A DNA stretch of 64,000 bases. Source: Metallyticus violacea (taxonomy: Eukaryota > Arthropoda > Insecta > Mantodea > Metallyticidae). The translations under genes and the position numbers were made by a program. This document shows positions 10,924 to 22,469 of this stretch, piece after piece. How positions within the stretch are numbered: the first letter of the stretch is position 1; each line of letters begins with the position of its first letter. The stretch lies in contig CM060846.1 in the NCBI GenBank assembly GCA_030762175.1, positions 238,140,512 through 238,204,511 on the forward strand. The letters are read 5' to 3'. The notes beneath the pieces were generated by a model. It searched no databases, had not been told where the DNA came from, and worked only from the letters and a program-made list of their open reading frames with translations.

Positions 10924-11964
10924 AATCGCAGGTTTGTATTTTGCGTAAAGTTGCTCAAGTGAAATTTTATCTCAAAATGCCAAACTTAGGCGTCAAAAGA
11001 ATCAAGGTTAATATGTATAAAAAATTTTAATTTGATTTAAAATCTAAAAGACCTATAGCAATTTGCATAATATTTAACTTCTTATAAGTTAACGTCAAGG
11101 GCTAAAGCCTGAGGACCATAACAATAAACATTTTCATTTGCTCACAATAAAAATTTAAATGGGAGCCTCTATGAGAAAGTGTAATTTATCCAGTGCAGTG
11201 ACCCAAGCGCTAAAGAATCTGCTTATCACTTTCAGTACCCATATTCTATTTGTAATTGGACCAAATTGCAGGAGTAAAGTTCTTTTTTTTTCAAAAGCAC
11301 TCGGTGTGAGATAAGAACATATATTCTGCTTCTGAGTTATGTACATATATAAACTGAGAAGTAGAACATAAGTGTGCAAAAGCGATAAAGGGAAATATTT
11401 ATAAACACAATCAAAATATGTGGAAGTTGGAATCGATCACCATTTATGTAAGTTTTAGTGAAATATACAAAAGTATGTAATGTTTGAGAGGTGCTCAAAA
11501 TAAATATCTACTAACGAAGTATCTTTATAGTTTGATGTTCTGTAGATATTTTGTTCTGTAATATCATTGAAATGCAACAGTTTCTATAACGCTAACAGAC
11601 ATTTTGTAAAATAATCGAAATCATGTAATCTTACCTAAATTTTATATTATAAATTAAAAAATATCGCCAAAAATCCTCTATCGGTCCCTGTTTTTGACTT
11701 AACTACATAAAAACGAAAACAACCATACAAACCAATAGTGTTACGTACACGTTACTTAATCTCACTGATTGCTGATATAAAATAATTTTATCTCTCGGCA
11801 GGAACTTGCGTATGATTTTATAAATAAGTGGCAAGATAGAAAATTTCTGTTCAATAAAGACAGGTCTCCCGAGGGGCAAAAAAAAAAAAAAAAAACGATA
11901 CCTGAGCGATTCCCCAAACTGTAGCCTAACATCATCTCATCTTTTCACTCAACATAAAGGAAGT
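10924..11964. other. Non-coding stretch
   Basis: A+T-rich with a poly-A run near 11879-11895. No gene or element recognised. The right edge (11953-11964) is the left target-site duplication of the next SINE. Confidence 0.5.
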
Positions 11965-12254
11965 TTTTTTTTTTTTTGATTAGTGTTTAACGCCCGTTTT
12001 CACTACTGAGGCACCACAGGCGGTGGACACTGATGATACATGAGATGAAATGATAAATTGGGAAAGGATTTTTTTTTTAAGGAAGGAAGCGTTCCAGGCC
12101 TAAGTTTAGGCACCTCCCCGGCATTTGCCAGTTATGAAGACTGAGGAAAACCTGGAAAAAACCCCAGTCAGGGAGGACGGTCCTGGCGGGATTCGAACCG
12201 CGGACCTCCCGCTCACGAGTCCGTGCCTTAACGACCTCGGCCACCCGTGGCGGT
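11965..12254 (-). repeat. SINE-A copy with perfect target-site duplication
   Basis: A full-length SINE-A. It starts with ACCGCCACGGGTGGCCGAGG (read on the minus strand from 12254), has box B GGTTCGAATCCCGCC, and ends with GGGCGTTAAACACTAATC and a poly-A (plus-strand poly-T) tail. It is flanked by the 12-bp direct repeat CATAAAGGAAGT at 11953-11964 and 12255-12266. This fixes both ends of the family and shows insertion by LINE-type target-primed reverse transcription. Confidence 0.92.
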
Positions 12255-13079
12255 CATAAAGGAAGTGTAGACCATATCCTTGATCTAGTGGTTAGCGCTG
12301 GATGTGATATCTGTAACGGGGTCCTCCCAGATTCATGATGACAGGTAACTACAAAAGATGAAGAATGCTACTTGGCATCTGCCGCAGAGATGCAGTGTAC
12401 TGATCACATGCCCTCCTCCAATACTACACTTTGTACTGATGTCGCAAGACGGAGTATGAGGACACAGCGGTCGTGCGGTTGACTCTCCTGAACTATTGGG
12501 TTTGAGGTTAGTTTTAAAGGAAGGGTGAGTTAATAAGTGAGAGTTTTGTCTATTGAAGTATTTTTTGATTATACATCTTTACATTACATATAATGAATTT
12601 AAATATGGATAAGAACATAATATGATAGAGGTTTACAGTAAGAAGTACGCGTCATCATGTCAAGTTGAAAAGTTCGTAGGCGTGTAAACCATCTGAATAA
12701 TTTCTTTTATATATGTGGGAAAATTACAAACGAAAAAATTACACCAAAATTACAAATGAAAACATTACACCTCCAACCATAAATGATTACAAACTCTACA
12801 TGTCTGTTAGATGATCAAGATAAGCTTTGGAGCCCCAAAGTGTATGTTGCCATTCTTGTTTTTTGTCATTTTATTTGAGTGGCAGAAAGGATGGAAGAGA
12901 GCTTTGCTTTTTACACTTCCGAAGACTTGGCGATAATCTGACGAAAATGTGACCGATTGCTACTTTGAAACTAAATATTTAGTTATATATCTCGGAGAGG
13001 CATTAACTTTAAAACCTTTACCAGATATGTCTCATCCGTATAAACGTTATGAAAGTGATGCTCATCTCCAGGTGATAAT
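12255..13079. other. Intergenic stretch with possible tRNA-like scraps
   Basis: The segments CTAGTGGTTAGCG near 12287 and GCGGTCGTGCGGTTGACTC near 12469 resemble box A-like SINE heads, but no convincing box B follows. Otherwise nothing recognised. Confidence 0.3.
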
Positions 13080-14180
13080 TCTAGATCTGAGGAATATATC
13101 TAGCGAGAGATCCCCACATCTTGTCCTTCAACATGAGCTAAATATTTAGCGCGTGATCTTCAACCTTCACAGCAAGAAGGTTTACTGAATTAGCTCTTCT
13201 ATCAAGTTTGCAACAATGGGACGCCCCTGGTACATGTTTTACTGTGTGTGCATCGAAATACGTGAACTTTCTCTCTTTATGAGATACAAAATGGATTGTG
13301 GTTTGCAATGTCATGAAATAATTGTTTCAATTGAAAATAGCATGAACTCCAGCAATGGCATCTTTTCATCGACACGTCAAAATTTAGTTTGAAAAAGAAG
13401 TTCTTCTCCATAATTTAAATGAGAAGCCCTATATTCCTGTAAAACATATGGTCGAAATCAAAGAAACTTTTGAAAATATGGCTTCCATTTTTAACGCTAT
13501 ATGTTCACAATATGATAAATACCTGTGTAATATTTGTTACAATTTGAAAGTTTGCACCTTGGTTTGCAAGCAGGATTTAATAACTATTCCTGTTTCTTGT
13601 CTTTGTGGGACAGATAAAACACAAAAAACTCAATAAAAGAAGGAACTGGCCTAAAAGAGACACATTAACAGTTGATGGAAAAAAAAAAACGTTTCATTCA
13701 TTGGGCCGGATGTGATAATCTTACCGCCATTACACATACAATTAGGATTCATCATACTATTTGTCAAGACTTTAGACAAAACCGCGACTTGATTTCTTCA
13801 TCTAACAGAAATATTTCTAGTCATCAGAGACTCCAGTTGAAGTTGGACGTTTTCAATAGTCCTCCATTGGGAGGTTCTTAAAAAGCAGCCATTTGATAAG
13901 AAACTGAATGAAATGGAGTTGCCAGCCTGAAGTTCTTTCCAAAGTCCTCATTATTGGATTTCTTGGGAACACAAAAGTCCGAAATTATATACACATGGTA
14001 AGCGATCTTTTTAGAGAGATTTAAAAAAATTGGTAGGCACATGTATTTGAAACTTATTTTTTTACAGGCTCAGCTCTATTTTACCCTGTAAATTTGGGTG
14101 TTGTCAGCGACGAACGCAAATTCATTAGCAAAATGGGACAACGTTACCCAGGGCATTGGGATTTAGACATGATGGGGGAC
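13080..14180 (+). pseudogene. Unnamed arthropod repeat protein (GFLGN/NLGVVSDE family)
   Basis: Recurring blocks are spread over three frames. They include SERSPHLVLQHELN near 13110, LYEIQNGLWFAM near 13280, a WHLFIDTSKFSLKK segment near 13355 and KETFENMASIFNAI near 13462. Further on come NICYNLKVCTLV near 13530, WPKRDTLTVDGKK near 13645, GFLGNTKVRNY near 13955 and NLGVVSDERKFISKMGQRYPG with HWDLDMMGD near 14088-14175. These match, in order, a large protein family I recall as repeated and uncharacterised in aphids, spiders and other arthropods, usually taken as transposon-derived. The function is unknown to me. Many stops and frame changes show it is dead. Borders and terminal repeats were not found. 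Confidence 0.55.
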
Positions 14181-15366
14181 ACTTCTCATCTCCCTGTACA
14201 GGGAAACGCCAGATTCGACCCAAAAACGAAAATCAACAAATATTACTTCTGACTCAAGGTACCATATTTTACGACTTATTGGAATATATATGCTTGACTT
14301 ATAAGTTAAGATAATATTTCGTTTAATATGTTTATTTATATGTGTAATAAGAGCCAAATACAACCAAAATTAATGCAAGTTAGACAGACGCATTACTAAC
14401 TTAGAAATGCGACTCTGTAGTTATATGAATGTTCTTATCGGAATTTGGATTTCCATTTTACCCCGTAATAAGGTATTTTGATCAAGATGTTCGAAAAAAG
14501 TTAAAATTTGTTGACTTGTGAATTGGTGGTTTATGGCTAGGTTATTAGCAAAACGTACTTTGCTCTGAACTGAATCAAAAGAAATATTTATGATGATATT
14601 TATAAAACGCAAATGGAAATTGTCGTTCTGCTATCATATATGCAGGAACCGCTTTATTTATTTATTTATTTATTTATTTATATTTTGTATCTCACTGTGA
14701 TTTATACAATATGAACATTTTAGTTAAAGATGGTGACTGAAGACTAGCATAAGTTCTTAAAGTCACCTGAATCATATATTCATATAAAATAAAAATGATA
14801 TGCGAAATATACTCCCCCTGTCATACCATAGCTTCGCATTGTATGCGGAAAATGAAGGGAAAACTGGTACAAGTTCCAAGACCAACTCAATATTATCTCA
14901 GTCAGCTTACAAATGAGGGCTTTGGGATTTGAAATATCTTGAGGTTGACGGCCTGTGGCGCTTTTGATCATACTGCAGTGAAATAGACTGATGCGTGTTG
15001 TTTTACGCATGCAACCTTTATATATCTTTATTTTTCGATTTTTAATATAAAGTTCCAATATTTTTTTGTCGTTCTAAGAAAATCAAATAGGTTAAAATGT
15101 GGGATTTGTTACCTATATTTAGAAGAGATGTTCAGTATTGTTTGGAGATAAACGTTATCCATATGGGAGAAAGGTCGTTAAATTACCTTCCTCAGTTCAA
15201 AACGATACTGCTGTGTATTTAATGTTACTGTAAATTAATTTAAGAAAGTTACATATTCCTCTTATCTACCTTCCTTTCCCTTATTTGTTTTCATAACGAT
15301 ATGGTCACATTGTCTACAATCGGTACGAAGCCACCTGCTACAGGGAGAAGGACAGATATATTTGCT
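14181..15366. other. Non-coding stretch with a (TTTA)n microsatellite
   Basis: A TTTA array of about 30 bases lies near 14653-14683. The rest is A+T-rich, without recognisable coding or repeat structure. Confidence 0.5.
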
Positions 15367-15374
15367 TTAAGCAG

Positions 15375-15877
15375 AATGAATGAATGGTGTTTAACGCCCG
15401 TCTTTTCTACAGAGGCACCACAGGCGATGGACATTGATGATACATGAAATGAAATGATATATTGGGAAAGGAATTACATTTAAGGAAGGAATCGTTAGGC
15501 CTAAGTTTAGGATACCTCCCCGGCATTTGCCAGTTATGAGGACTGAGGAAAACCTGGAAAAAACTTCAGTCAGGGAGGACGGTCCTGGTGGTATTCGAAC
15601 CCAGACCTCCCGCTCACGAATCCAGTGCCTTAACGACCTCGGTCACCCGTGGCGGTTGTACACGAGATGAAATGATATGTTGGAAAAGGATATTTTTTTA
15701 AGGAAGGAAGCGTTCCAGGCCAAAGTTTAGGGTACCTCCCCGGCATTTGCCATTTATGAGGATGAGGAAAACCTGGAAAAAAACTCAGTCAGGGAGAACG
15801 GTTCTGGCGGGATTCGAACCCCATACCTCCCGCTCACGAGTCCGCTCCTTAACGATCTCCGCCACCGTGGCGGTGCG
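15375..15877 (-). repeat. Dimeric SINE-A flanked by one target-site duplication
   Basis: Two SINE-A units lie head to tail on the minus strand. The complete unit is at about 15387-15655. The upstream unit at about 15656-15875 lacks its last ~60 bases, ending at the TCATTTCATCTCGTGTAC block. The direct repeat TTAAGCAG occurs at 15367-15374 and 15878-15885, outside the pair and not between the units. That indicates the dimer integrated as one molecule. The junction lies at almost the same SINE position as in the dimer at 10424-10923. Confidence 0.8.
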
Positions 15878-15885
15878 TTAAGCAG

Positions 15886-16603
15886 GGTGACTGAGGTTTT
15901 AAATTGGGAATTTTCTTAGTTTATAGGTTGAAGTTCCATAGCGTTAACATTTCTCGTTTCTGAGCAAATATAACATAAATATCATCCTTGCATGCATCAC
16001 TTTGATCTATACTACCGGTATATCACAATGATGTAAACTAACGTTTATGCATAATGTAAAACTTGCCACATTACTGCAGTATTTAATCATGTCAATGGCT
16101 CGTAGTAACTACAGATTGCCGAATGGAAAATGTTAGAATTTCGATTTTATGGGCCAGATACTGGCGAAATTAACCTGGGAAGTCACTAATGTGTTTATTA
16201 TATTTCAAACGGTTCTGCAAAAGCACCTCTTGGCACTACTCCTAAATTAAATTCATTTTAAATTTACCATCACTACGTATATAATATACCAAAACAGAAA
16301 CAAAAGAGAAGTCTTTCATGTGCACATGTGTGATCTCTGCACTTTGTCTGCCTATGGCGTCTATAGATCTCCAAGAACGACATTTGTTGATTATGAAAAG
16401 CTTTTGAGTGAGCCCGTGAAAAATGAAACAATTTAAATATCTAGAAAGCGAATTAGCGATTTTGATGAGCACACGAGATTCGCACTAAATGAATCCGGCG
16501 ATCACGCAGTAAGAATAACGTGAACTCACCTTAAAATAGACGCGGGACAAAAGCCTTTACCAAGTACCTTAATAAAGACATTATGCCCTCTGCTTTCGCA
16601 GAT
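15886..16603. other. Non-coding stretch
   Basis: No gene or repeat recognised. It ends at the left target-site duplication (GGTTTCG, 16604-16610) of the next SINE. Confidence 0.5.
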
Positions 16604-16610
16604 GGTTTCG

Positions 16611-16898
16611 ACCGCCACGGGTGGCCGAGGTCGTTAAGGCACGGACTCGTGAGCGGAAGGTCTGGGGTTCGAATTCCACCAGGACCGTCCTCCCTGATTG
16701 AGGTTTTTTCCCGGTTTTCCTCAGTCCTCATAAATGGCAAATGCCAGGGACTTATCCTAAACTTAGGCCTGGAACGTTTCCTTAAAAAAAATCCTTTCCC
16801 AATATATCATTTCATCTCATGTATCACCAGTGTTCACCGCCTGTGGTGCCTCAGTAGTAAAAACGGACGTTAAACACCATTAAAAAAAGAAAAAATAA
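16611..16898 (+). repeat. SINE-A copy with target-site duplication
   Basis: Plus-strand full-length SINE-A. It starts ACCGCCACGGGTGGCCGAGG, with box B GGTTCGAATTCCACC, and ends GGACGTTAAACACC plus an A-rich tail. GGTTTCG flanks it at 16604-16610 and 16899-16905. Confidence 0.9.
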
Positions 16899-17009
16899 GG
16901 TTTCGATCCTATGATCAAATCCAACGTCTCAAACGATGGTGCGCGGACCACAAACGGTCCTCGAGGTCTGCCCTTGTTGTGGTCCTCTAGAAACTAGATT
17001 GAACATATA

Positions 17010-18443
17010 AAGAGGTTGCCAAAAATGTATACACACTTCAAGCAAAGAAAAAACTGTGTTAACATAACAAAACTGAATTCAGAGAAACAGAAAATTACAA
17101 GCACTGATCATCTTAGAATTTTACAGTTATAAAAAATGCTCAAAATGCTCACCATCGGTGTCAATACACTTCTGAGTACGTTGAACTACTGACAGAGCAA
17201 CGTTTGCGAAAGTGTCCTCAGAGATTGCAGCACACGCCTTTTCCATTTCTTCCCGAAGTGCTGCCAGTGTAGCTGGTTTCATACGGCATACAACATCCTT
17301 AAGAGTTCCCCATAGGCAGAAATCCATCGGAGTAGATCCGGAGAACGCGGTGGAAACTTAATCCTCTTTGTCCTATCCAATGCCTTGGAAGATTGTCATC
17401 AAGGTACGCACTTACATCTCGGTGGTGTAGTGGTGCACCATCCTGTTGGAAGTAAAATTCCTCATTTCCATAGAGTGTATGAATGGCGGGTAAGAAGGAT
17501 GTGCGTATCATGTTCAGATACACTGGGCCTGTTACTGTTCCTCCAATTAGACACCTAGATGACACCCCACACCAAACATTAATTTCAAGTAAATTAACAC
17601 CTTTTCTAAAATAACACGTGGGTTGTTTGCACACCAGTAGACACAGTTACGTCGATTAATAGCTCCGTTCAACTTAAATTATACCTCATCGGACCAAACA
17701 ACTTCCCCTACGAAGGCCTCATCCTCTTGCACCATGTTCCGAAACCACTCACAATATTCTCCGATCAGGATCATCTTCATTTAGTACGTGCAAAAGTCTT
17801 GGGATGAAAACGTTCAACTTTTCTGTTTTGATAATACGACGTACGCTGGTTCTGCTAATCCCAGTCTCACGTGCACATTACTTTGTAGATTTCTACGGTG
17901 AGTGCTCAAAACGTTCCAAAACCATAGCCGAGGACGTTGCTTGTTGCTGTGCGAGGTCTCCCACATCTGTCCTTGTAAGCATTGCATACGGTACCATGAG
18001 TCTCAATTTTGTCTCCAATGCGTGCAATTGTGACTCGCGTTGGCGGTTCTGTTCTGTACACACGTCTCCATTGCCTTTGAACTTCAACAACATTCTCGGT
18101 TTTCCAACACCACTTCAAACTTGTTTTCCGATGTTCAAACAATAATCTTGACTCCATTTTGTCGTAGCAACGTTAGCATAAAGTAATGTGAGTCACATCT
18201 GTTTACAGAACATCATATTATAACTATGGCTTCATTTGTTCATTGTTGATTTACGATAATCTTGGCTTCATTTGTTCATTGTTGATTTACGTGTCACGTA
18301 ACAACACTATCATAATGTATGTGAGTCACATCTGTTTACAGAACATCATACTACGCATTACTGTTGTTTTCGGTCCAACTTTGAAATATATTAAATAGAT
18401 ATCTATTGTGAAAGTGTGTATACATTTATTTTGGCACCCTCGG
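17010..18443 (-). mobile_element. Mariner-like DNA transposon with both TIRs, about 1.43 kb
   Basis: Left end AAGAGGTTGCCAAAAATGTA and the reverse complement of the right end (CCGAGGGTGCCAAAATAAAT) form inverted repeats that both continue into GTATACACACTT. TA dinucleotides at 17008-17009 and 18444-18445 fit the mariner target duplication. Length and structure fit mariner-class elements. The transposase lies on the minus strand with a long leader that contains a 30-bp direct repeat (18188-18217 and 18321-18350) and a 36-bp tandem duplication near 18228-18290. The element is inactive because its gene is frameshifted. Confidence 0.9.
17127..18157 (-). pseudogene. Mariner transposase pseudogene (DUF4817-type N-terminus)
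   Basis: The start MESRLLFEHRKTSLKWCW is followed by VVEVQRQWRRVYRTEPPTR and the helix VTIARIGDKIETHGTV, then the linker KDRCGRPRTAT, the GRPR motif of mariner DNA-binding domains. The frame breaks near 17908. The central part reads INVWCGVSS, then HTLYGNEEFYFQQDGAPLHH, keeping the second catalytic Asp in QQDGAP. The C-terminal part continues to FCLWGTLKD, KPATLAALREEMEKA and a stop at 17127. Relative to the 5.9-kb copy, one T is missing just after SPDL, which shifts the frame before MDFCLWG. No functional protein can be made. Confidence 0.88.
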
Positions 18444-18561
18444 TATTTACTATAATCGAGCAATAGTTCGAGAAAGGCAGTGAAAAATAAAATGAAAATT
18501 AACTGTACATCTAATTGTATTGTTAATGACCACAAAGAAATGGCATATCCGCTGCAAAGAC

Positions 18562-18659
<98 letters not shown>

Positions 18660-18660
18660 C
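18562..18660. repeat. (TTA)n microsatellite, about 99 bp
   Basis: A pure TTA/ATT run. Long apparent ORFs of Tyr or Ile across it are artefacts. Confidence 0.98.
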
Positions 18661-19879
18661 CCCAGCATTCTCATATCTCTATACTATTATAATTAATCAA
18701 TAAGATTTAGTTGATACTTATTTTATTCCTAAAGTTAAATGGTTTACAGACCTACATTATTATAAAATAAACTTGATATTATTCAATTATTAAAAATATG
18801 AATAAGTATTCTCTTCTGCCAACAGTAACATAAAATTAAGAGAATTCCATATAATGATATTTTAATACATACGTCATTAAAACAAGAAAATAATACGACG
18901 GAACCAACACTGAAAATCCGCTTAAAAATGTGGCCACCACTAGCTCTAACCAACCAGTTCTTAGATTTACAGATCTACAAGATAGAAAAACAAATATTAA
19001 AGTTTCTATCCTTATTACAAAGAATTTTAATTTCCAAATGTTAAATATGTATTATATCTCTTTGATGTGGATGGATTGGTTCTGAAAGGCTGAACAAAAA
19101 ATACTACAAATAGACACCACCTTCTGGCTCACGTTATGTGTGTATATTATCATTAATAACAAACCTATAGGTACCAGGGTAAGTAATGAAAATTACAATA
19201 AATAACGAAACATGACATTAAAGTCGCATTGTTTGTACACTACTGTTCAATATTGTACTGTTTCTTTGCAGCAGCTTTTCAAAATATCGGCCTTCATGAT
19301 GTACAGTAAGATACCATGTAATCAGTCAAATAATACTGCACCAAATAAACATAGGTACCTTATTTCGAAATACAAAATAAATCCCGGGTAAAGATACATA
19401 AGAAATACAAGAATGGGTTCCTTATGTACATCAAAGGAACTAGACAACATCCCTTAACAATTTCTGAAAGTTTGGCGATAGAGACGTCTCCATGACAGCA
19501 TGATGTGTTAACTATGCACTTTCGCATTGCTGCAGTTTGCAAGCAGTCTAAGCTATAGAGAGTTGTGTTTGAGGATCACAGTCTGTAAAATGCTAAAATA
19601 TCCCAAAACAATGAAGGTAATTAAAACTTCAGTTACTTCCTAGTGGGAGTACATACACACCTATCTGATTTCAAGTTTCAATCTAATCACCAATAATTAA
19701 CAGGACATTCACCATCGAATCCAGTGATAGAATGGAATATAATAAGCCTCTATTGGAGGAGAGATCACCTGCAGGTTGCAGGGAAAGTTTTGCTGCACTC
19801 TTTATGTAAGGTAATCTTGTTGAATGCTGTACAATTTAACTGATACATCCTGAACACTTATAACTCTTGCTTATATCTG
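18661..19879. other. Non-coding stretch
   Basis: A+T-rich; no gene or element recognised. Confidence 0.5.
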
Positions 19880-20605
19880 GTGTCTTAATATTATGACAAG
19901 CCTTTATCAGCAGCAAGGACTTTCATTAGCAGTCTTAATCCTTTCCACAAGAGCAACTTTGGAATACTGGTACACCACTTCTCTGAATAATCCAGCTCTG
20001 TGGTTGAAATGGGTTATGGGTGTTCCATTTATGCCTCTTTAGCTGCTCGCGATCAAAGGCATCCCGCCCTCCTCCAGAATAGTCCACCATTGAGGTTTCT
20101 GAGCGTCCCACTGATTTTTTACCTTAACGCGGATCCATCATCATTGATGTGTATGTCCATTTGTCCGAGTTCATCCTCATAGGGTGTCCTCCTCACTTCC
20201 ATTTAAGGCTCCTTGCCGATAGCGTGAAGTCTTTCATGGAGTTTCTCTTCCTCAGTTCGCCATTACTGGTCCTGTCCTTCAGTGTATACCTTCCATCTTC
20301 CTTTCCATTTTTCTATGGAACACCTTCCTCTCTTTTGCTGTCATAGATAATGTTTGATAATCGCGCACAAGTACTGGAAGGGCATATGGTGGTTTTCTTC
20401 TGGAATATATCCAACAAGATGAACTGTAGGCTTCATTCAATTACTTCTAAGCCAAACTGATCCTTCTTTTCACTTCCCTGTTTATTTAGTAGTGGAAGTG
20501 AATATTCTGGCCCAAATAAGTGCAGTCGGAAACACAGTCTAAAGTTTGGTATTCCCTTCAATTTTTACTTCTGGGCCATTCGTCATTATTTTGTTCTTGT
20601 TGAGG
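19880..20605 (-). pseudogene. LINE reverse transcriptase C-terminus (RTE-like), 5' truncated
   Basis: Read on the minus strand from about 20600, the sequence gives NKNKIMTNGPEVKIEGNTKL, then SDCTYLGQNIHF, REVKRRISLA, LPVLVRDYQTLSMTAKERKV and RKMERKM. These are the post-polymerase blocks (YLG, I+RRI, a LxYGxxxW-like block and a K+E-rich block) of LINEs of the RTE type and similar. Weak C-terminal tail similarity goes on to about 19880. Stops and frameshifts are frequent. Polymerase and endonuclease domains are absent. A SINE-A fragment directly adjoins its upstream side at 20612. Confidence 0.6.
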
Positions 20606-20611
20606 GTTTTC

Positions 20612-20813
20612 CCGCCAGGACCGTTCTCCTTGACTGAGGATTTTTCCAGGTTTTCCTTAGGATTCATAAATGACAATGCTGGGGAGGTACCCCAAAATAA
20701 GGCCTAGGACATTTCCTTAAAAAAATCCTTTTCCGAAATATCATTTCATCTCATGTATCATCAGTGTTCACCGCCTGTGGGGATTCAGCAGTAAAAACGG
20801 GTGTTAAACACTC
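20612..20813 (+). repeat. SINE-A, 5'-truncated copy
   Basis: It starts inside the SINE at CCCGCCAGGACCGTTCTCC, just downstream of box B, and runs to the terminal GGGTGTTAAACACTC. The tRNA-like head is lost. Confidence 0.88.
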
Positions 20814-21449
20814 CGACCATTCTAATTCCATTTTGATAACTTTCTTCCTAGTTATTTCGCAATTTTTGCAAAGAATATATCTGCAAATGTCAATTTCATG
20901 AGATTCCTTCCATTTATGTATCCGATATTGTAGCTTCAGTTGAGTTTATGCTAATTACTTTCTAATACGTAGGTGAAAATTTAGGGAAATATATTATCTT
21001 TGTGCTTTATTCCCATTTCGAGGTAAAATATGCTTTCATTTCTTTCTGTACCGACTTTTACGTTACTCTTCTCATATATACTGTGCAGGTATCTCTTTAT
21101 AAGTGGCCTCTACACCCCTGTGACTAAAGGGCTTGAATGGATTGCTGCTGGGCTGAGTCGAAGATCTTACTATAATCTACAAAAATTAACTATATTATTA
21201 CTATGAATACTTCTGTTTTTTCAGTGATTTCAAGGGTTTATGTGGCATAAATGGTAAATGTTATTAGATAAATAATGCCTTGCATATAACATCTAAGCAT
21301 TTTTAAACATTTTTCATGTGAATTTCACGAGCACTTTCTCTGTTCAGGAAGAAGTTGGAAAATTGGGCATGCTTCCAGATGTATGGACTTTGTATTGAAC
21401 ATTTCTACATTACATAGTGTAGCGTTGTTCTTTTAAGTCATTATTTCAC
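20814..21449. other. Non-coding stretch
   Basis: Nothing recognised. Confidence 0.5.
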
Positions 21450-21720
21450 ATTACTCGTTCTCGCCTTCTAAACCCAAGATCTCGGGTTCAAACCCGGCCA
21501 GAATTGATGGATTTTTTCGGGCGTAAATATCCTAAATATGACTTCCTTTGGAAGGGAAAAAATCCGTGGGTCTCGTGTCGTACATTTATGACACGATAAA
21601 CAACCTCAAATCTGAAAAAAGAGGCCTCTGAGCAAAATTTGTCGGCCGTTTCACACCCTGAATTGAAAGGGACGCTGATGACCTGAGATGTTAGAGAGCG
21701 TCCGTAAATAAACCAAATTA
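21450..21720 (+). repeat. SINE-B copy, degraded head
   Basis: The second SINE family has box B GGGTTCAAACCCGGCC, then TTTTTCGGGCGTAAATATCC, GTGTCGTACATTTATG, CAACCTCAAATCTGAAA and GCTGATGACCTGAGATGTTA, ending GTCCGTAAATAAACC. The tRNA-like 5' part (box A) is poorly preserved. Confidence 0.85.
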
Positions 21721-22469
21721 ACAATACATTACTCATTGTGTGTGAAGTAAGGGTGAGGAACTAGTCCAGTAAACAGGAAAATGGAGCTTAGCTAATATCA
21801 ATTCCACTCCTTCAATATAGGCACTCTCCACTTTGCATTTACGTCCGGATTTTAACTTCTGATAGTAGATGGCAACGCTAACGTAAAAGATAATGGGTTC
21901 AAGTGTGTCCGCATTTCTCTTTTAATGCAAAATAATGCCTTGAACCGCTAAAGATTATTCTTGCTAAAATGCACTAATGTCCCCTTTCAACTCTAATTAG
22001 AGAAGGTTATTTTTTAACTCATCAGAACACACTTAACCTATGCATCTGGGCTGGTAAAATGCAGAAGATGTAGAGCTCCAATTAAAGTAATGCTCTAACA
22101 GCTTTTTATTTAATCTTATTTGACTGAGCAAAATATAAGTAACTGATAAAACACCGACTTTATAAACAGCGGGCTTAAAATGAGGATAAAATTTCAGGTA
22201 CAAACTAAAAGAAAAAAAATTCCAGTAAACATCGGTTTGCAAATTAACCATTTAAGAGAACAGGGTATTTGTTTTGTTGATTGGGGTCTTCACCGAACCA
22301 CGCTTAAGGCTACTGAATATGAGGACTAATCCCAATACAGCTGTGACCATTGTATTTAATGTAATTCATAACTTTGACTTCAACTTTGACTTGATCGAAT
22401 ATACACAAAAGAATCTTCTTTTTGAACAACTCTGAAGTTTGTGTTAATGTGTTGTACTAATGAACGTGA
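21721..22469. other. Non-coding stretch
   Basis: No gene or element recognised, apart from possible untranslated sequence of the adjacent mariner relic at its right edge. Confidence 0.45.

Noticed and set aside
12275..12515. Possible fourth SINE with tRNA-like words
   Set aside because: Box A-like words only; no box B, body shared with another locus, or duplication.
16611..16690. tRNA gene at SINE heads (also 12190-12254, 31001-31065, 50360-50430)
   Set aside because: Box A and box B are present, but each is followed by a SINE body and target-site duplication; no free-standing tRNA was seen.
17804..18145. 113-codon plus-strand ORF
   Set aside because: Antisense to the mariner transposase.
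18450..18692. ORFs of polyisoleucine and polytyrosine
   Set aside because: Direct translation of the TTA microsatellite.
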